IMG/VR virus record: IMGVR_UViG_3300025910_000021
Location: 1-37,021 of that record
Source: a virus
Strand: one strand, 5' to 3'
Length of the DNA stretch: 37,021 nt
Shown: positions 6,572 to 13,061 of the stretch, one piece after another
Position numbering within the stretch: position 1 is the stretch's first letter
Layout: each line of letters opens with the position of its first letter
Program-made: the position numbers and the translations under genes
Notes under the pieces: generated by a model
Database searches by the model: none
What the model was told of the DNA's origin: nothing
What the model saw: only the letters and a program-made list of their open reading frames with translations

Positions 6572-7044
6572 GCCGCGTCCACATCTTTCCCGCGCATCGA
6601 TTCGCGATACCGCCGGAATTGGTCAAGGAGCTGTGCCGCCCGCACGTCGTCGAGTCCGATCGAGTCGCGCGCAAACGCCATGACCACGGCGTCGCCTTCG
6701 CTCGCATCTGCCACCTCAAATAAGAGCAGCGCGATCTCACGGGCCTTGGCCGGGGTGAGCTGCGCGGGCGACGCGTCGAGCGTTAGCTCCACATAGGGCT
6801 TGCCATTGGCTGTCGAGACGAGGCTGCCGACATGGACCTGCCCGTGCCCCTTGCCACGCTTGATGATCGCGTCCATGACCGCCTGGCCGATATGGCGGTA
6901 GCGCTCTCTGCGCGGCTCGTCTGCTTGCTCCCACGGCACTGGTATGTGGTCGAATGCGGCCTCGTATGCCACCTGCCCGAGCCGCTCGCGCAAGTTCGCC
7001 GCATGGTCGATCGGCGGCAGGCTCTTGATCCCGCGTCCCTTCAT
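6568..7044 (-). CDS. hypothetical early protein, 158 aa
   Basis: ATG at 7044 with GAAAGG upstream and ATGA overlap with the end of the broken gene before it. An N-terminal part with Pro/Trp (HIPVPWEQADEPRRERYRHIG) is followed by a strand-helix-rich part (VELTLDASPAQLTPAKAREI, then DAVVMAFARDSIGLDD and FRRYRESM). Nothing catalytic is obvious. No family recognised. Confidence 0.75.
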   Translation of the reverse strand: MKGRGIKSLPPIDHAANLRERLGQVAYEAAFDHIPVPWEQADEPRRERYRHIGQAVMDAIIKRGKGHGQVHVGSLVSTANGKPYVELTLDASPAQLTPAKAREIALLLFEVADASEGDAVVMAFARDSIGLDDVRAAQLLDQFRRYRESMRGKDVDAA

Positions 7045-7228
7045 CGATTTTCCTTTCTGGCGCTCTCCGCCCGCGTGGATGCCAACGTGATACCATCCGT
7101 AGTATCACCGCATGATCGACCTCCCGCCCAGCGAGCGTGTAGCGCGCGGCGCCATTCAGCAGGCTGCCGGGGATGTAGGACGCGCGGCCGTGCGGCGTGT
7201 CATAGGCTAAGGCGACGGTGGGGGTCAT
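7041..7228 (-). pseudogene. small early gene broken by a frameshift
   Basis: ATG at 7228 overlaps the upstream TGA (ATGA) and reads MTPTVALAYDTPHGRASY through YTLAGREVDHAV. It then fails to stop and runs over 300 bases into the next gene. In the -1 frame the DNA from about 7108 reads GDTTDGITLASTRAESARK and ends with a TGA at 7041-7043 that overlaps the next ATG (ATGA), exactly as all neighbouring genes do. A one-base indel near 7100-7115, real or from sequencing, is therefore the best explanation; the intact product would be about 62 residues. Confidence 0.65.
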
Positions 7229-7461
7229 TGTGCTGCTCCATTGTCCAGGTACGGCGGGCGCGTGCTTCGGTGGTAGTGCCGTCCGATCCGCGCCCTCCTT
7301 CGCGCTTCGTTCGTTGGGAACCACTGCTCACAGAGATCGTCGGATTGCGTTTGACCGCAGTTGACCGTTGCGGGCGTTGCGGGCATGCGACAGCCGACAG
7401 TCGGGTGCCAGAAAAAGCAGGTGCCGCAGCAGTAGATTACGCCATCGATCTCGACTGTCAT
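7225..7461 (-). CDS. cysteine-rich small protein, 78 aa
   Basis: ATG at 7461 coupled by ATGA. The N-terminal half carries six Cys (CCGTC, GC, NC, LC) with aromatic residues (CCGTCFFWHPTVGC and LCEQWFP), suggesting a zinc or iron-sulphur site; the end is basic. The metal and the role are unknown. An in-frame ATG-less extension upstream lies within the neighbour. Confidence 0.7.
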   Translation of the reverse strand: MTVEIDGVIYCCGTCFFWHPTVGCRMPATPATVNCGQTQSDDLCEQWFPTNEARRRARIGRHYHRSTRPPYLDNGAAQ

Positions 7462-7628
7462 CCGCCCCCTGCCTTCCGTGCCGCCATCTTCGCCCGCCGC
7501 TTCGCCAGCGTCCTTCGCCGCCAGGCCGGGTCGGCCCACTTCGCCGTCATCCGCGCGCTCTGTGCGCGGCGGTAGCGCTCGCTCGTGAGCTGGCGGAGGG
7601 CCTTTTCGCGCTGTGCGGGGGTCAGCAT
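7458..7628 (-). CDS. small basic helical protein, 56 aa
   Basis: ATG at 7628, one base after the upstream stop; TGA overlaps the next ATG. The sequence is almost all Arg, Lys and Ala with MTAKWADPAWRRRTLAKRR, a motif resembling the short basic helices ('W.DP..R...') found in many phage DNA-binding or modular endonuclease proteins. A DNA- or RNA-binding role is inferred from charge only. Confidence 0.65.
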   Translation of the reverse strand: MLTPAQREKALRQLTSERYRRAQSARMTAKWADPAWRRRTLAKRRAKMAARKAGGG

Positions 7629-7629
7629 G

Positions 7630-8001
7630 TCAGTCTGCTTCCATCAATTTCAGGAAGGCCAGCTTCCGAATTTCGAGCGCGGCCGCGATCTCGAAGGCCG
7701 CGCCGGCCTCGCGCACGCAGACGTGGACTTCCTTGTACTTGCCATTCATGCCGGTGTAGACGCACACACGGAAGCGGCGATGACCAGCCACGCCATAGCT
7801 CCGCCCGAGCGCGATACGACCCCACGGTCGGAGTTGTGAGCTCTCGTACATCAGCTCCGCATGGCCGGTGTGGACGGTGACATAGCGATCCTTCTTGGTC
7901 ACAATCGCGGGCAGGTCGCTGTACAGGCCTCCCGTAGCAGGCGTCTTGACAATATCGCCGACGCGAATAGCGCGGCGCGCATCAAGCTGCTGCTCAGTCA
8001 C
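7630..8001 (-). CDS. hypothetical protein, 123 aa
   Basis: ATG at 8001 overlaps the TGA of the sigma-like gene. The N-terminal part (IRVGDIVKTP, then LPAIVTKK and YVTVHTGH) resembles a small beta-barrel of KOW/SH3 type; the C-terminal part is helical. No motif allows a function. Confidence 0.65.
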   Translation of the reverse strand: MTEQQLDARRAIRVGDIVKTPATGGLYSDLPAIVTKKDRYVTVHTGHAELMYESSQLRPWGRIALGRSYGVAGHRRFRVCVYTGMNGKYKEVHVCVREAGAAFEIAAALEIRKLAFLKLMEAD

Positions 8002-8639
8002 GCTGCCTCCTGTTTCTGTGCCTTTCGTCGTGCCCAGCCCGCTCTGATAGCCGCTGCTCTCTTAGCGAGTATCTCGGGGTCGCTATTGATGCGGTCAAGA
8101 GAGCGCAAGCTGCTCGCGCGCACATTCCAGTGCATCTCTGGCGGCTTCTCCCCGCGTGCGATGCGCGTCAGGCGCGGCAGCAGCCGCTCGCGTATGGCGT
8201 AGACGTTGCGTCGTGTCAGGCCCATTTCGAGCGCGACGCCGTCAGTCGAATAGCCCCGCACCCTGAGGGAAAGGTAGCGTATGTCCTCTTCGGCCTTCTC
8301 AGCGCGCTGCGCTTCGAGCAGTGGCGCCAGACTCGCCAGATAATCGTGCGACCAGGGCGGCTCAGGGCCTTGTCCTTGCGTGTAGTCGCGCCACTCGAGC
8401 CATTCGCCCTCCCGCGGGTAGTGGTGGTACAGCCAGCGCCTGAGCCAGTCGATAATCGCGTGCTTGGCAGCGATAAAAGGCAGCCCGTCTCCATGCGGCT
8501 CCCGCGTCAGTCCACAGATCGCTGTCGCGCCCTCCTGGATCGCATCCTCCCAATCCTCTGCCGTGAAGATCGGCCGTCCCTTCAGCACGCACCGCGCGGC
8601 CTTGTCGGCGAGATCGAGGATGGAGGCTGGGTCGTTCAT
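7998..8639 (-). CDS. sigma-70/ECF-like transcription factor, 213 aa
   Basis: Residues 29-70 (EDWEDAIQEGATAI, then FIAAKHAIIDWLRRW) follow the sigma region 2 pattern (core-binding and -10 recognition helices). Residues about 125-160 (YSTDGVALEMGLTRRNVYAI) form a region 4-type HTH. The C-terminal 25 residues are basic (KRAAAIRAGWARRK). Length is close to ECF sigma factors. In an early operon such a protein could redirect host RNA polymerase to later phage genes; sequence similarity is moderate, so a sigma-like HTH regulator without true sigma activity is the alternative. ATG at 8639 is coupled (ATGA). Confidence 0.72.
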   Translation of the reverse strand: MNDPASILDLADKAARCVLKGRPIFTAEDWEDAIQEGATAICGLTREPHGDGLPFIAAKHAIIDWLRRWLYHHYPREGEWLEWRDYTQGQGPEPPWSHDYLASLAPLLEAQRAEKAEEDIRYLSLRVRGYSTDGVALEMGLTRRNVYAIRERLLPRLTRIARGEKPPEMHWNVRASSLRSLDRINSDPEILAKRAAAIRAGWARRKAQKQEAA

Positions 8640-8773
8640 CGCTCCGTCCTTCCTACATGCTCCCGTAGCACCCGCGCCACCGCCAGCGCCCACTGGCTGT
8701 CACTCAGCAGCCCGCGCCGCAGCAGCGCGTTGAGGTGCGCGAGCTGGCGTGCGAGGTCGGGTGGTATGTTCAA
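8636..8773 (-). CDS. small helical protein, TTG start, 45 aa
   Basis: TTG at 8773 overlaps the preceding stop (TTGA), and its own TGA overlaps the ATG of the sigma-like gene. The product (from NIPPDLARQLAHLNALLRR to ALAVARVLREHVGR) is a short amphipathic helical peptide that could dimerise; it might bind the sigma-like protein beside it, though this rests on position only. Confidence 0.6.
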   Translation of the reverse strand: MNIPPDLARQLAHLNALLRRGLLSDSQWALAVARVLREHVGRTER

Positions 8774-8988
8774 GGCCCCGTCCTCCCCACGGTCCCGATC
8801 ACCATCCCCACGCCCGGCGTCGCCACCTGCTCCAATTCCTCCGCGCTGTACGCCCGCGTTTCGTGGCCCGGCACCGCCACGAGGTAGCGGCTGCGCGAAA
8901 CAAGGGTCGAGACCGCGACCACCATGCCGAGCGGGATCGGTGGCAGCGCACGCACGCGCACGGTGTCGCCTTGCTGTAGTTCGTTCAT
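8770..8988 (-). CDS. hypothetical beta-rich protein, 72 aa
   Basis: ATG at 8988 (MNELQQGDTVRVRALPP) coupled by ATGA to the DnaA-like gene. The pattern of short strands (GDTVRVR, GMVVAV, RYLVAV) suggests an SH3/KOW-like barrel. The long open frame upstream is a shadow of the DnaA-like gene. Confidence 0.65.
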   Translation of the reverse strand: MNELQQGDTVRVRALPPIPLGMVVAVSTLVSRSRYLVAVPGHETRAYSAEELEQVATPGVGMVIGTVGRTGP

Positions 8989-9359
8989 GCTGTCACTGCC
9001 TTTCGCACACTCCAGAACCTGCGATCGTCGCCCGGCCGGAGCGCGGGCACCGTGGGCACCGCCGGCGCTTCGGATCGTCGGCGGCACTGGGCTACCAGCG
9101 CCAGCAGGTCCGACCGCAGATCGGGATCGGCGTCCATGCGGTCCTCGACTGCTCGCAAACCAAACATCACGGTCGTATGATCGCGGCCGAGCAGCGTGCC
9201 GATGTCGATGAGGCCGAGGCTCGGGTACGCGCACCGGAGCACCCAGCCGGCCGCCTGGCGCGCCTCGGCGACGTAGCGCGTGCGATTGCGTGACAACAGC
9301 GTCTCGACACGGAGGCCAAAGTACGCCGCGACGGCTGTGATGAGGGCTTGTGGTGTCAT
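8985..9359 (-). CDS. stand-alone DnaA domain IV (DNA-binding) protein, 124 aa
   Basis: Residues 1-90 match the C-terminal DNA-binding domain of DnaA: an N-terminal helix (LITAVAAYFGL), ARQAAGWVLR, and the signature GRDHTTVMFGLRAVEDRM (58-75), which in DnaA contacts the 9-mer box. The AAA+ ATPase and DnaB-binding parts are absent, so it can bind DNA but not open it by ATP-driven assembly. It is coupled (ATGA) to the initiator gene with internal iterons, so a role in origin recognition, or in competing with host DnaA, is the natural inference. Confidence 0.88.
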   Translation of the reverse strand: MTPQALITAVAAYFGLRVETLLSRNRTRYVAEARQAAGWVLRCAYPSLGLIDIGTLLGRDHTTVMFGLRAVEDRMDADPDLRSDLLALVAQCRRRSEAPAVPTVPALRPGDDRRFWSVRKAVTA

Positions 9360-10291
9360 CGCCGCACCGCCGATCGTCTGCTGGCCAGCTCGGCTAGCGC
9401 CGCTTCGTCACTTTTCCCCTCCGCCAGCAGTCGCAGCAGCAGCTGGAAATCGCGGCCGCTGAGACCGGGCGGCGCCAGACTCAGCGCGTAATCGCGGAGG
9501 GACACGCCGTCTGCAGGCTGCTGTTCTGCTGCGAGTTGCGCCCAGTCCACGGCAGTGTCCCGCCGAACTGGCGCGAGCTGCCCGGCCATGAGCGCCGCCC
9601 AGAAAACGCCCTCGGTCAAGCGGCCGTCGCTGTTCCTGATGCGCTCCTGGTCGTACTCCCACCGGGCGCGGATCTGCTCGGCAGTCCAGTCACGCGCCGC
9701 CAGCGCTTTGGGAATCACGCCCCGGCCGGCGCCCAGTTCGGCCAGCAGGGCAGCGGCCCCGTGATCGATGCGATCAGAGGGCTGATCGTTTGGGGTCGCA
9801 CATGGTAATCTATAGCTAACAGCAACAGAGTCATGACGAGAACCTGTTGTTGCTAAACATGAATCTACCATGGGCGCTTCAAAACGATCAGCCCTCTGAT
9901 CGTTCGTGCTATTCCGCACTGTGATCGGGTTTTCCGCACTGATCAGACCACTGATCGTTTCCGATCGATCAGTCGGCTGATCGATCTGATCAGCCGACTG
10001 ATCGGGATCGATCAGGAGCATGATCACCCGGCCGTCGTAGGCAATCCAGCCGTCGCGCGCGAGCTGGTGCAGGCATGGCGAGACCAGGCCGGGACTTACC
10101 CCGGCCCAGCGCGCGAGCGCACGAACGCCCGGCGTGATACACCCGCCGACAGCGCAGTGTCTAGCGATTGCATAGAGCAGCAGCGTAATCGCCGGCGTCC
10201 CGATAAACTCGTATGGTCGCAATGCGGCCGGTCCTGCCGATTCATCCGCTCCTATCGCGGGTGTTGCATTGGTGTGGTATACTGTATCCAC
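9356..10291 (-). CDS. replication initiator-like protein carrying the origin in its gene
   Basis: 311 residues. The N-terminal third is a winged helix (ALARWAGVSPGLVSPCLHQL, wing around DGWIAYDGRVIML). The middle (about 95-180) is low-complexity, Asp/Gln/Arg/Ser-rich and is encoded by palindromic iterons. The C-terminal third is helical (IPKALAARDWTAEQIRARWE, then GVFWAALMAGQLAP). HTH at the front, disordered linker over iterons and a separate C-terminal domain is the layout of lambda O-type initiators. GTG at 10291 is chosen; AGGAG lies 11 bases upstream next to a strong hairpin. Family is inferred from layout, not from a named domain. Confidence 0.72.
   Translation of the reverse strand: MDTVYHTNATPAIGADESAGPAALRPYEFIGTPAITLLLYAIARHCAVGGCITPGVRALARWAGVSPGLVSPCLHQLARDGWIAYDGRVIMLLIDPDQSADQIDQPTDRSETISGLISAENPITVRNSTNDQRADRFEAPMVDSCLATTGSRHDSVAVSYRLPCATPNDQPSDRIDHGAAALLAELGAGRGVIPKALAARDWTAEQIRARWEYDQERIRNSDGRLTEGVFWAALMAGQLAPVRRDTAVDWAQLAAEQQPADGVSLRDYALSLAPPGLSGRDFQLLLRLLAEGKSDEAALAELASRRSAVRR
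9771..10004. other. candidate replication origin: five palindromic iterons plus AT-rich block
   Basis: CGATCAG-N4-CTGATCG occurs at 9771-9788, 9885-9902 and 9966-9983, and with one end mismatch (first base T) at 9940-9957 and 9987-10004. Each is an 18-bp inverted repeat with a 4-base spacer. Between the first and second copies (about 9800-9880) the sequence is markedly AT-rich for this genome. Lambda ori has the same design: 18-bp imperfect palindromes and an AT-rich stretch inside the initiator gene. Confidence 0.75.
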
Positions 10292-10292
10292 A
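10284..10292 (+). promoter_or_regulatory. near-consensus DnaA box
   Basis: GTATCCACA differs at one position from the DnaA box TTATCCACA. It overlaps the start codon of the initiator gene, so DnaA or the phage DnaA-like protein could control that gene. One 9-mer can occur by chance. Confidence 0.35.
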
Positions 10293-10307
10293 AGCTTTGG
10301 TGCTCCT

Positions 10308-10347
10308 GAAGGGCGACGTGGGATTAACGGGCCACACGTCGCCCTTC
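10308..10347. promoter_or_regulatory. 13-bp hairpin in the initiator mRNA leader
   Basis: Arms GAAGGGCGACGTG (10308-10320) and CACGTCGCCCTTC (10335-10347) are perfectly complementary, with a 14-base loop. On the minus-strand mRNA the stem abuts AGGAG, the only ribosome-site candidate of the initiator gene. No U-run follows on either strand, so a translational control element or processing site is more likely than a simple terminator. Confidence 0.6.
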
Positions 10348-10375
10348 TTGCTAGTCAACGAATACAAAGAATCCC

Positions 10376-10615
10376 CTACTCCGCCAGCTCCTTCAACCAG
10401 GCCGGCGCCTCACCGATCGCGGCCACATGCTCCGCGGTATGTTCGAACAGCCATCGGCGCCTGGCCAGCAGCAGCAGCGCGACCGTGATAGACGACGCGA
10501 CCTCTGGTGGCGTGTCGCCTGTGGCGTCACTATAGCCGGCGCAGTAGGCCGCGTAGATCAGGTCGGCCAGGCCGCCGGAGGTGTGTTCCTGAATGAGTGT
10601 TTCGAGATCATTCAA
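10376..10615 (-). CDS. small hypothetical protein, TTG start, 79 aa
   Basis: TTG at 10615 follows AGAGGAG by 8 bases. The product is helical and acidic with an aromatic middle (GGLADLIYAAYCAGYSDATG) and a hydrophobic stretch (SSITVALLLLARRR) too short for a clear TM segment. Second gene of the leftward operon. The leader 'ATGGGCGTGCTCCTCTG' (plus-strand sense) at 10615-10631 is repeated exactly at 10863-10879 before the first gene. Confidence 0.65.
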   Translation of the reverse strand: MNDLETLIQEHTSGGLADLIYAAYCAGYSDATGDTPPEVASSITVALLLLARRRWLFEHTAEHVAAIGEAPAWLKELAE

Positions 10616-10636
10616 TGGGCGTGCTCCTCTGGTGTC

Positions 10637-10864
10637 TTACGGCCACTGCCGGCCGATCGCAGGTGGCACTTTGCGTATCCTGCCAAAGCAGACCACTTTC
10701 CATTTTGGCATGCCGGGCGTGGGATAACAGCCGCAGCGATAGCAGCGACGCGCCTCCAGCAGGCTCGGCAGGTAGGACGGTGTGTCACAATCAGCGCAAC
10801 GTCGCATGACGCGCCGCTCTGGTCGCTGATGTTCTTTCAAGAGATCGTCGGTGTGCGCGTGCAT
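10637..10864 (-). CDS. small zinc-ribbon protein, first gene of the early operon
   Basis: 75 residues from ATG 10864 with AGAGGAG upstream. CADCDTPSYLPSLLE followed by CYRCGCY gives two Cys pairs about 20 residues apart, a zinc ribbon; the ends are basic (HQRPERRVMRR, KWKVVCFGRIRKV). Probably nucleic-acid binding. It is the first gene after the integrase-side intergenic region. Confidence 0.68.
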   Translation of the reverse strand: MHAHTDDLLKEHQRPERRVMRRCADCDTPSYLPSLLEARRCYRCGCYPTPGMPKWKVVCFGRIRKVPPAIGRQWP

Positions 10865-10892
10865 GGGCGTGCTCCTCTGTGGTAGAATGATG

Positions 10893-10920
10893 AGGATGGG
10901 AGTGCGTACCGCTCCCATCC
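10893..10920. promoter_or_regulatory. 9-bp inverted repeat upstream of the early operon
   Basis: GGATGGGAG and CTCCCATCC flank a 9-base loop. It lies in the leader of the leftward operon, 30-55 bases before its first start codon. It has no U-run. It may be an operator or an attenuating hairpin. I could not identify a convincing -35/-10 pair for this operon. Confidence 0.5.
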
Positions 10921-11086
10921 CCCTTCGATTGTCCTACATCACCACTTCATACAACCTCCTAACCGCAAAGCGGAGCCGTCGCACCCCGCGCGATTGCGTA
11001 GCGCCATGTCAGCGCGCCCCAATCGCTCGAATTGCCGCGTTCCCTCAACGGGCGAATCTCTCGCCACGTTGCGATGGAGGATGACC

Positions 11087-12040
11087 ATGGAGTCCCTTGA
11101 CCGCCGGATTGACCTTGCCCACGCGCCGGCCGCGTTCGCCGTCGCACTCACCCCGCCGACGATCGCCGAGACCCTGCCGAACTTCGCCGCGGCCCTGGCC
11201 GGCCGCAAGCTCTCACCCCGCACGATCGACACCTACCGCCGCGCCGTCCGCTACTTCGGCACATGGCTCGGACCAGAGGCCACAATCGCCGACATCCAGC
11301 CCGGCACCCTGCTCGCATTCCAGAGTGACATGCGGAAACGGGAGAGCGCCACCATCCGCAAGTACTTCTGCGCGCTGCGCTGCTACTGCCGCTGGCTCAT
11401 CCGCGCCCGCCTCAGGGGGGACGACCCGACGATGGATCTGATCTGGCCGCAGCGGACGACCCCACTGCCGCGCGCGCTCTCGTCAGCAGATAAAGCGAAA
11501 CTCGAATGGCTGCTTGAGCGACCGCTACCCGTGCTGGACAAAGCCAAGCGCTGGGTGCTCATCCGCGACCGGCGGGCGATCGTCGTGATGTGGTATGCCG
11601 GGGTGCGGCTCAGTGAAGCGGTTAATCTGAAGTGGGCAGACATTGACCTGCAAGCGCGGTCGCTCACCGTGCAACACGGCAAGGGCAACAAGACCCGCGT
11701 GGTTGGGCTGCATAGCCGATTGGTCGCGTGCCTGGAAGCGGTTGGAGAAGCCGAGCGGGTCGGCTACGTCGTTGGCGGCCGGGGCGGTCGCAAGATTGCA
11801 GGGAAGACACTCGCCAAGATGTTTGAAGCGGGTGGCTGGGTGCGGGAGGCCGGGCTGGACATCTCGGCACACGAGCTGCGCCATACGTTCGCGGTGACGT
11901 TGCTTCGGAACGGCGCGGATCTCCGGGCGATCCAGCTGCTCTTAGGACATGCGAGCCTGGCGACGACTCAGATCTATTTGTCGCTGGATCTGAAAGACAA
12001 ACAGAAGGCGATCGACCTGCTGCCCGATAGGATGGGGTAG
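11087..12040 (+). CDS. int: tyrosine site-specific recombinase (integrase)
   Basis: 317 residues. The N-terminal SAM-like core-binding domain (about 25-110, including LSPRTIDTYRRAVRYF) is followed by the catalytic domain with Arg174 (AGVRLSEAVNLKW), Lys in HGKGNKTR (199-202), HELRHTF (His262, Arg265), GHASLATT (His288) and Tyr297 (QIYLSL). All catalytic residues are present. XerC/D-like in size with no long arm-binding domain. ATG 11087 is preferred over upstream Mets because GGAGG lies 6 bases before it. It is transcribed divergently from the early operon and directs integration into the host chromosome. Confidence 0.95.
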   Translation: MESLDRRIDLAHAPAAFAVALTPPTIAETLPNFAAALAGRKLSPRTIDTYRRAVRYFGTWLGPEATIADIQPGTLLAFQSDMRKRESATIRKYFCALRCYCRWLIRARLRGDDPTMDLIWPQRTTPLPRALSSADKAKLEWLLERPLPVLDKAKRWVLIRDRRAIVVMWYAGVRLSEAVNLKWADIDLQARSLTVQHGKGNKTRVVGLHSRLVACLEAVGEAERVGYVVGGRGGRKIAGKTLAKMFEAGGWVREAGLDISAHELRHTFAVTLLRNGADLRAIQLLLGHASLATTQIYLSLDLKDKQKAIDLLPDRMG

Positions 12041-12092
12041 CGGGGAGGCGATTACCCCGTCTCCCGCTCCATTTCTTCCTTCGAGGCCGATC

Positions 12093-12208
12093 GGGTGAGA
12101 ACCGCAGTTCTCGCCCTTCCGCTGCCGCATCCTGATGCGATCCACAATAATTCAGCGTTTTCGAGCCGCTTTTGGAGTGAGAATCGCCGTGGATTCGCTC
12201 TCACGGCG
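12093..12208. other. candidate attP region with four copies of a GTGAGAA-type repeat
   Basis: GTGAGAACCGC (12096-12106) and GTGAGAATCGC (12177-12187) are direct repeats; GTTCTCGCCC (12107-12116) and the region 12192-12208 (GATTC to TCTCACGGCG) are inverted copies. Together they make two hairpin-capable pairs (12093-12116 with a cgca loop, and 12177-12204). Between them lies an AT-richer stretch (TCCACAATAATTCAGCG). Direct and inverted repeats around a core next to int are typical of attP. The first hairpin could instead terminate int transcription. Confidence 0.45.
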
Positions 12209-12232
12209 GCTGTCTAGATCGTCCGAGGGCAC

Positions 12233-12679
12233 ATGGAACCTTCATCGCTCCCCACGCCACCCACCGATCGTGATGGTCTGCTGACCGCATGGGTTGTTAT
12301 CGCAAACAAGGGCACCACCGAGACTTCTGTGACGCTCCAAGTGGCCGGGCTCATTGTTACGGGCGATCTGATCGGTGTTGGTACCTACTACAAAGCGCTT
12401 GGCGAGCAGTTTGCTGCGGGCACGGCCGATGGCGAGGCACAGCAGGGATGGAAAGCGACATTTGACGAGCTGGCGCAATCATCCACCGCCGTCGCCGCAT
12501 CTAGCGCGGAAGATTTATCAACACTGCCGCAGTACATCCACCTCCGCAACGCCCGCATTTTACGTGCCGATGGCGAGCTTATCCCGCACAATAGCGGTGT
12601 GTTGTGGCGAGGTCGCCTCACTGCGGTTGACGCATGGTGGTTTGGGCTACTGTCTTTCGAGCGGCGAAAAGCGTCGTAG
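12233..12679 (+). CDS. GvpU-like protein, 148 aa
   Basis: Residues 25-65 (SVTLQVAGLIVTGDLIGVGT, then YKALGEQFAAG) and 100-145 (IHLRNARI, WRGRLTAVDAWWFGLL) resemble the gas-vesicle accessory protein GvpU pattern as I remember it: a strand-turn-strand 'G..V.G.L' and a final 'W.G.l..V..f..G'. GvpU-like proteins also occur outside gas-vesicle clusters with unknown roles. ATG 12233 has GAGGGCAC upstream. It is a single gene between int and the switch region and so probably a moron expressed in the lysogen; its last 33 bases overlap the convergent gene. Confidence 0.6.
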   Translation: MEPSSLPTPPTDRDGLLTAWVVIANKGTTETSVTLQVAGLIVTGDLIGVGTYYKALGEQFAAGTADGEAQQGWKATFDELAQSSTAVAASSAEDLSTLPQYIHLRNARILRADGELIPHNSGVLWRGRLTAVDAWWFGLLSFERRKAS

Positions 12680-12784
12680 CACAGCGATAAGCGCTTGGCT
12701 GATATGTTTCATCTCAGCGGGCGTTGGCGGATGACCGCCGATCGTTATCTTAGGCGGCAGTAGTACCGTTTTGTGTTTCGGCAT
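12647..12784 (-). CDS. small hypothetical protein, 45 aa
   Basis: ATG at 12784 follows AAGGAG by 4 bases, a strong ribosome site. The product begins MPKHKTVLLPPKITIGG and ends with an amphipathic helix (ISQALIAVLRRF). Convergent with the GvpU-like gene with a 33-base overlap. Unknown function. Confidence 0.55.
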   Translation of the reverse strand: MPKHKTVLLPPKITIGGHPPTPAEMKHISQALIAVLRRFSPLERQ

Positions 12785-13024
12785 AGCACTCCTTTTGGTA
12801 GGTTTTGGCAGCTTGGCACGATGCGTGCGGTGCGATCGCCAGCGCGCCCGCTCGATTGTGAAATCTGTGCGCGCCTGTGCGCCATTCTGCGTTCCGACCC
12901 TATGGCGAGTACGGCGATCGGCCGGGCTGAATCTGGCGGGCAAGTGGCACGGTGCGCTCGCTTTAGCCGCGCTTTACGTGCGCTTCAGGCAACCTTAAGG
13001 CGCACGCGCCATACTTACACCCCA
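12785..13024. other. intergenic stretch with no convincing gene
   Basis: Short open frames on both strands lack ribosome sites and read as Arg/Ala/Cys-rich noise. It must hold the promoter of the leftward gene at 12784 and perhaps that of the rightward gene at 13062, but no clear hexamer pair was found. Confidence 0.5.
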
Positions 13025-13056
13025 CCCCGTTCGTGGGCTTCTATCTACGAACGGGG
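13025..13056. promoter_or_regulatory. hairpin overlapping the ribosome site of the membrane SH3b gene
   Basis: CCCCGTTCGT (13025-13034) pairs perfectly with ACGAACGGGG (13047-13056). The right arm contains the only purine-rich ribosome-site candidate of the TTG-started gene at 13062, so the hairpin may hide it. No U-run follows. Confidence 0.6.
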
Positions 13057-13061
13057 GCACA

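Noticed and set aside
6737-7228. 163-codon open frame continuing past the small early gene
   Set aside because: It would overlap the gene at 6568-7044 by about 300 bases; the ATGA chain shows the real end in another frame.
9771-10004. GATC-rich repeats as a CRISPR array or transposon ends
   Set aside because: The units are self-palindromic, irregularly spaced and inside a coding frame; iterons explain them better.
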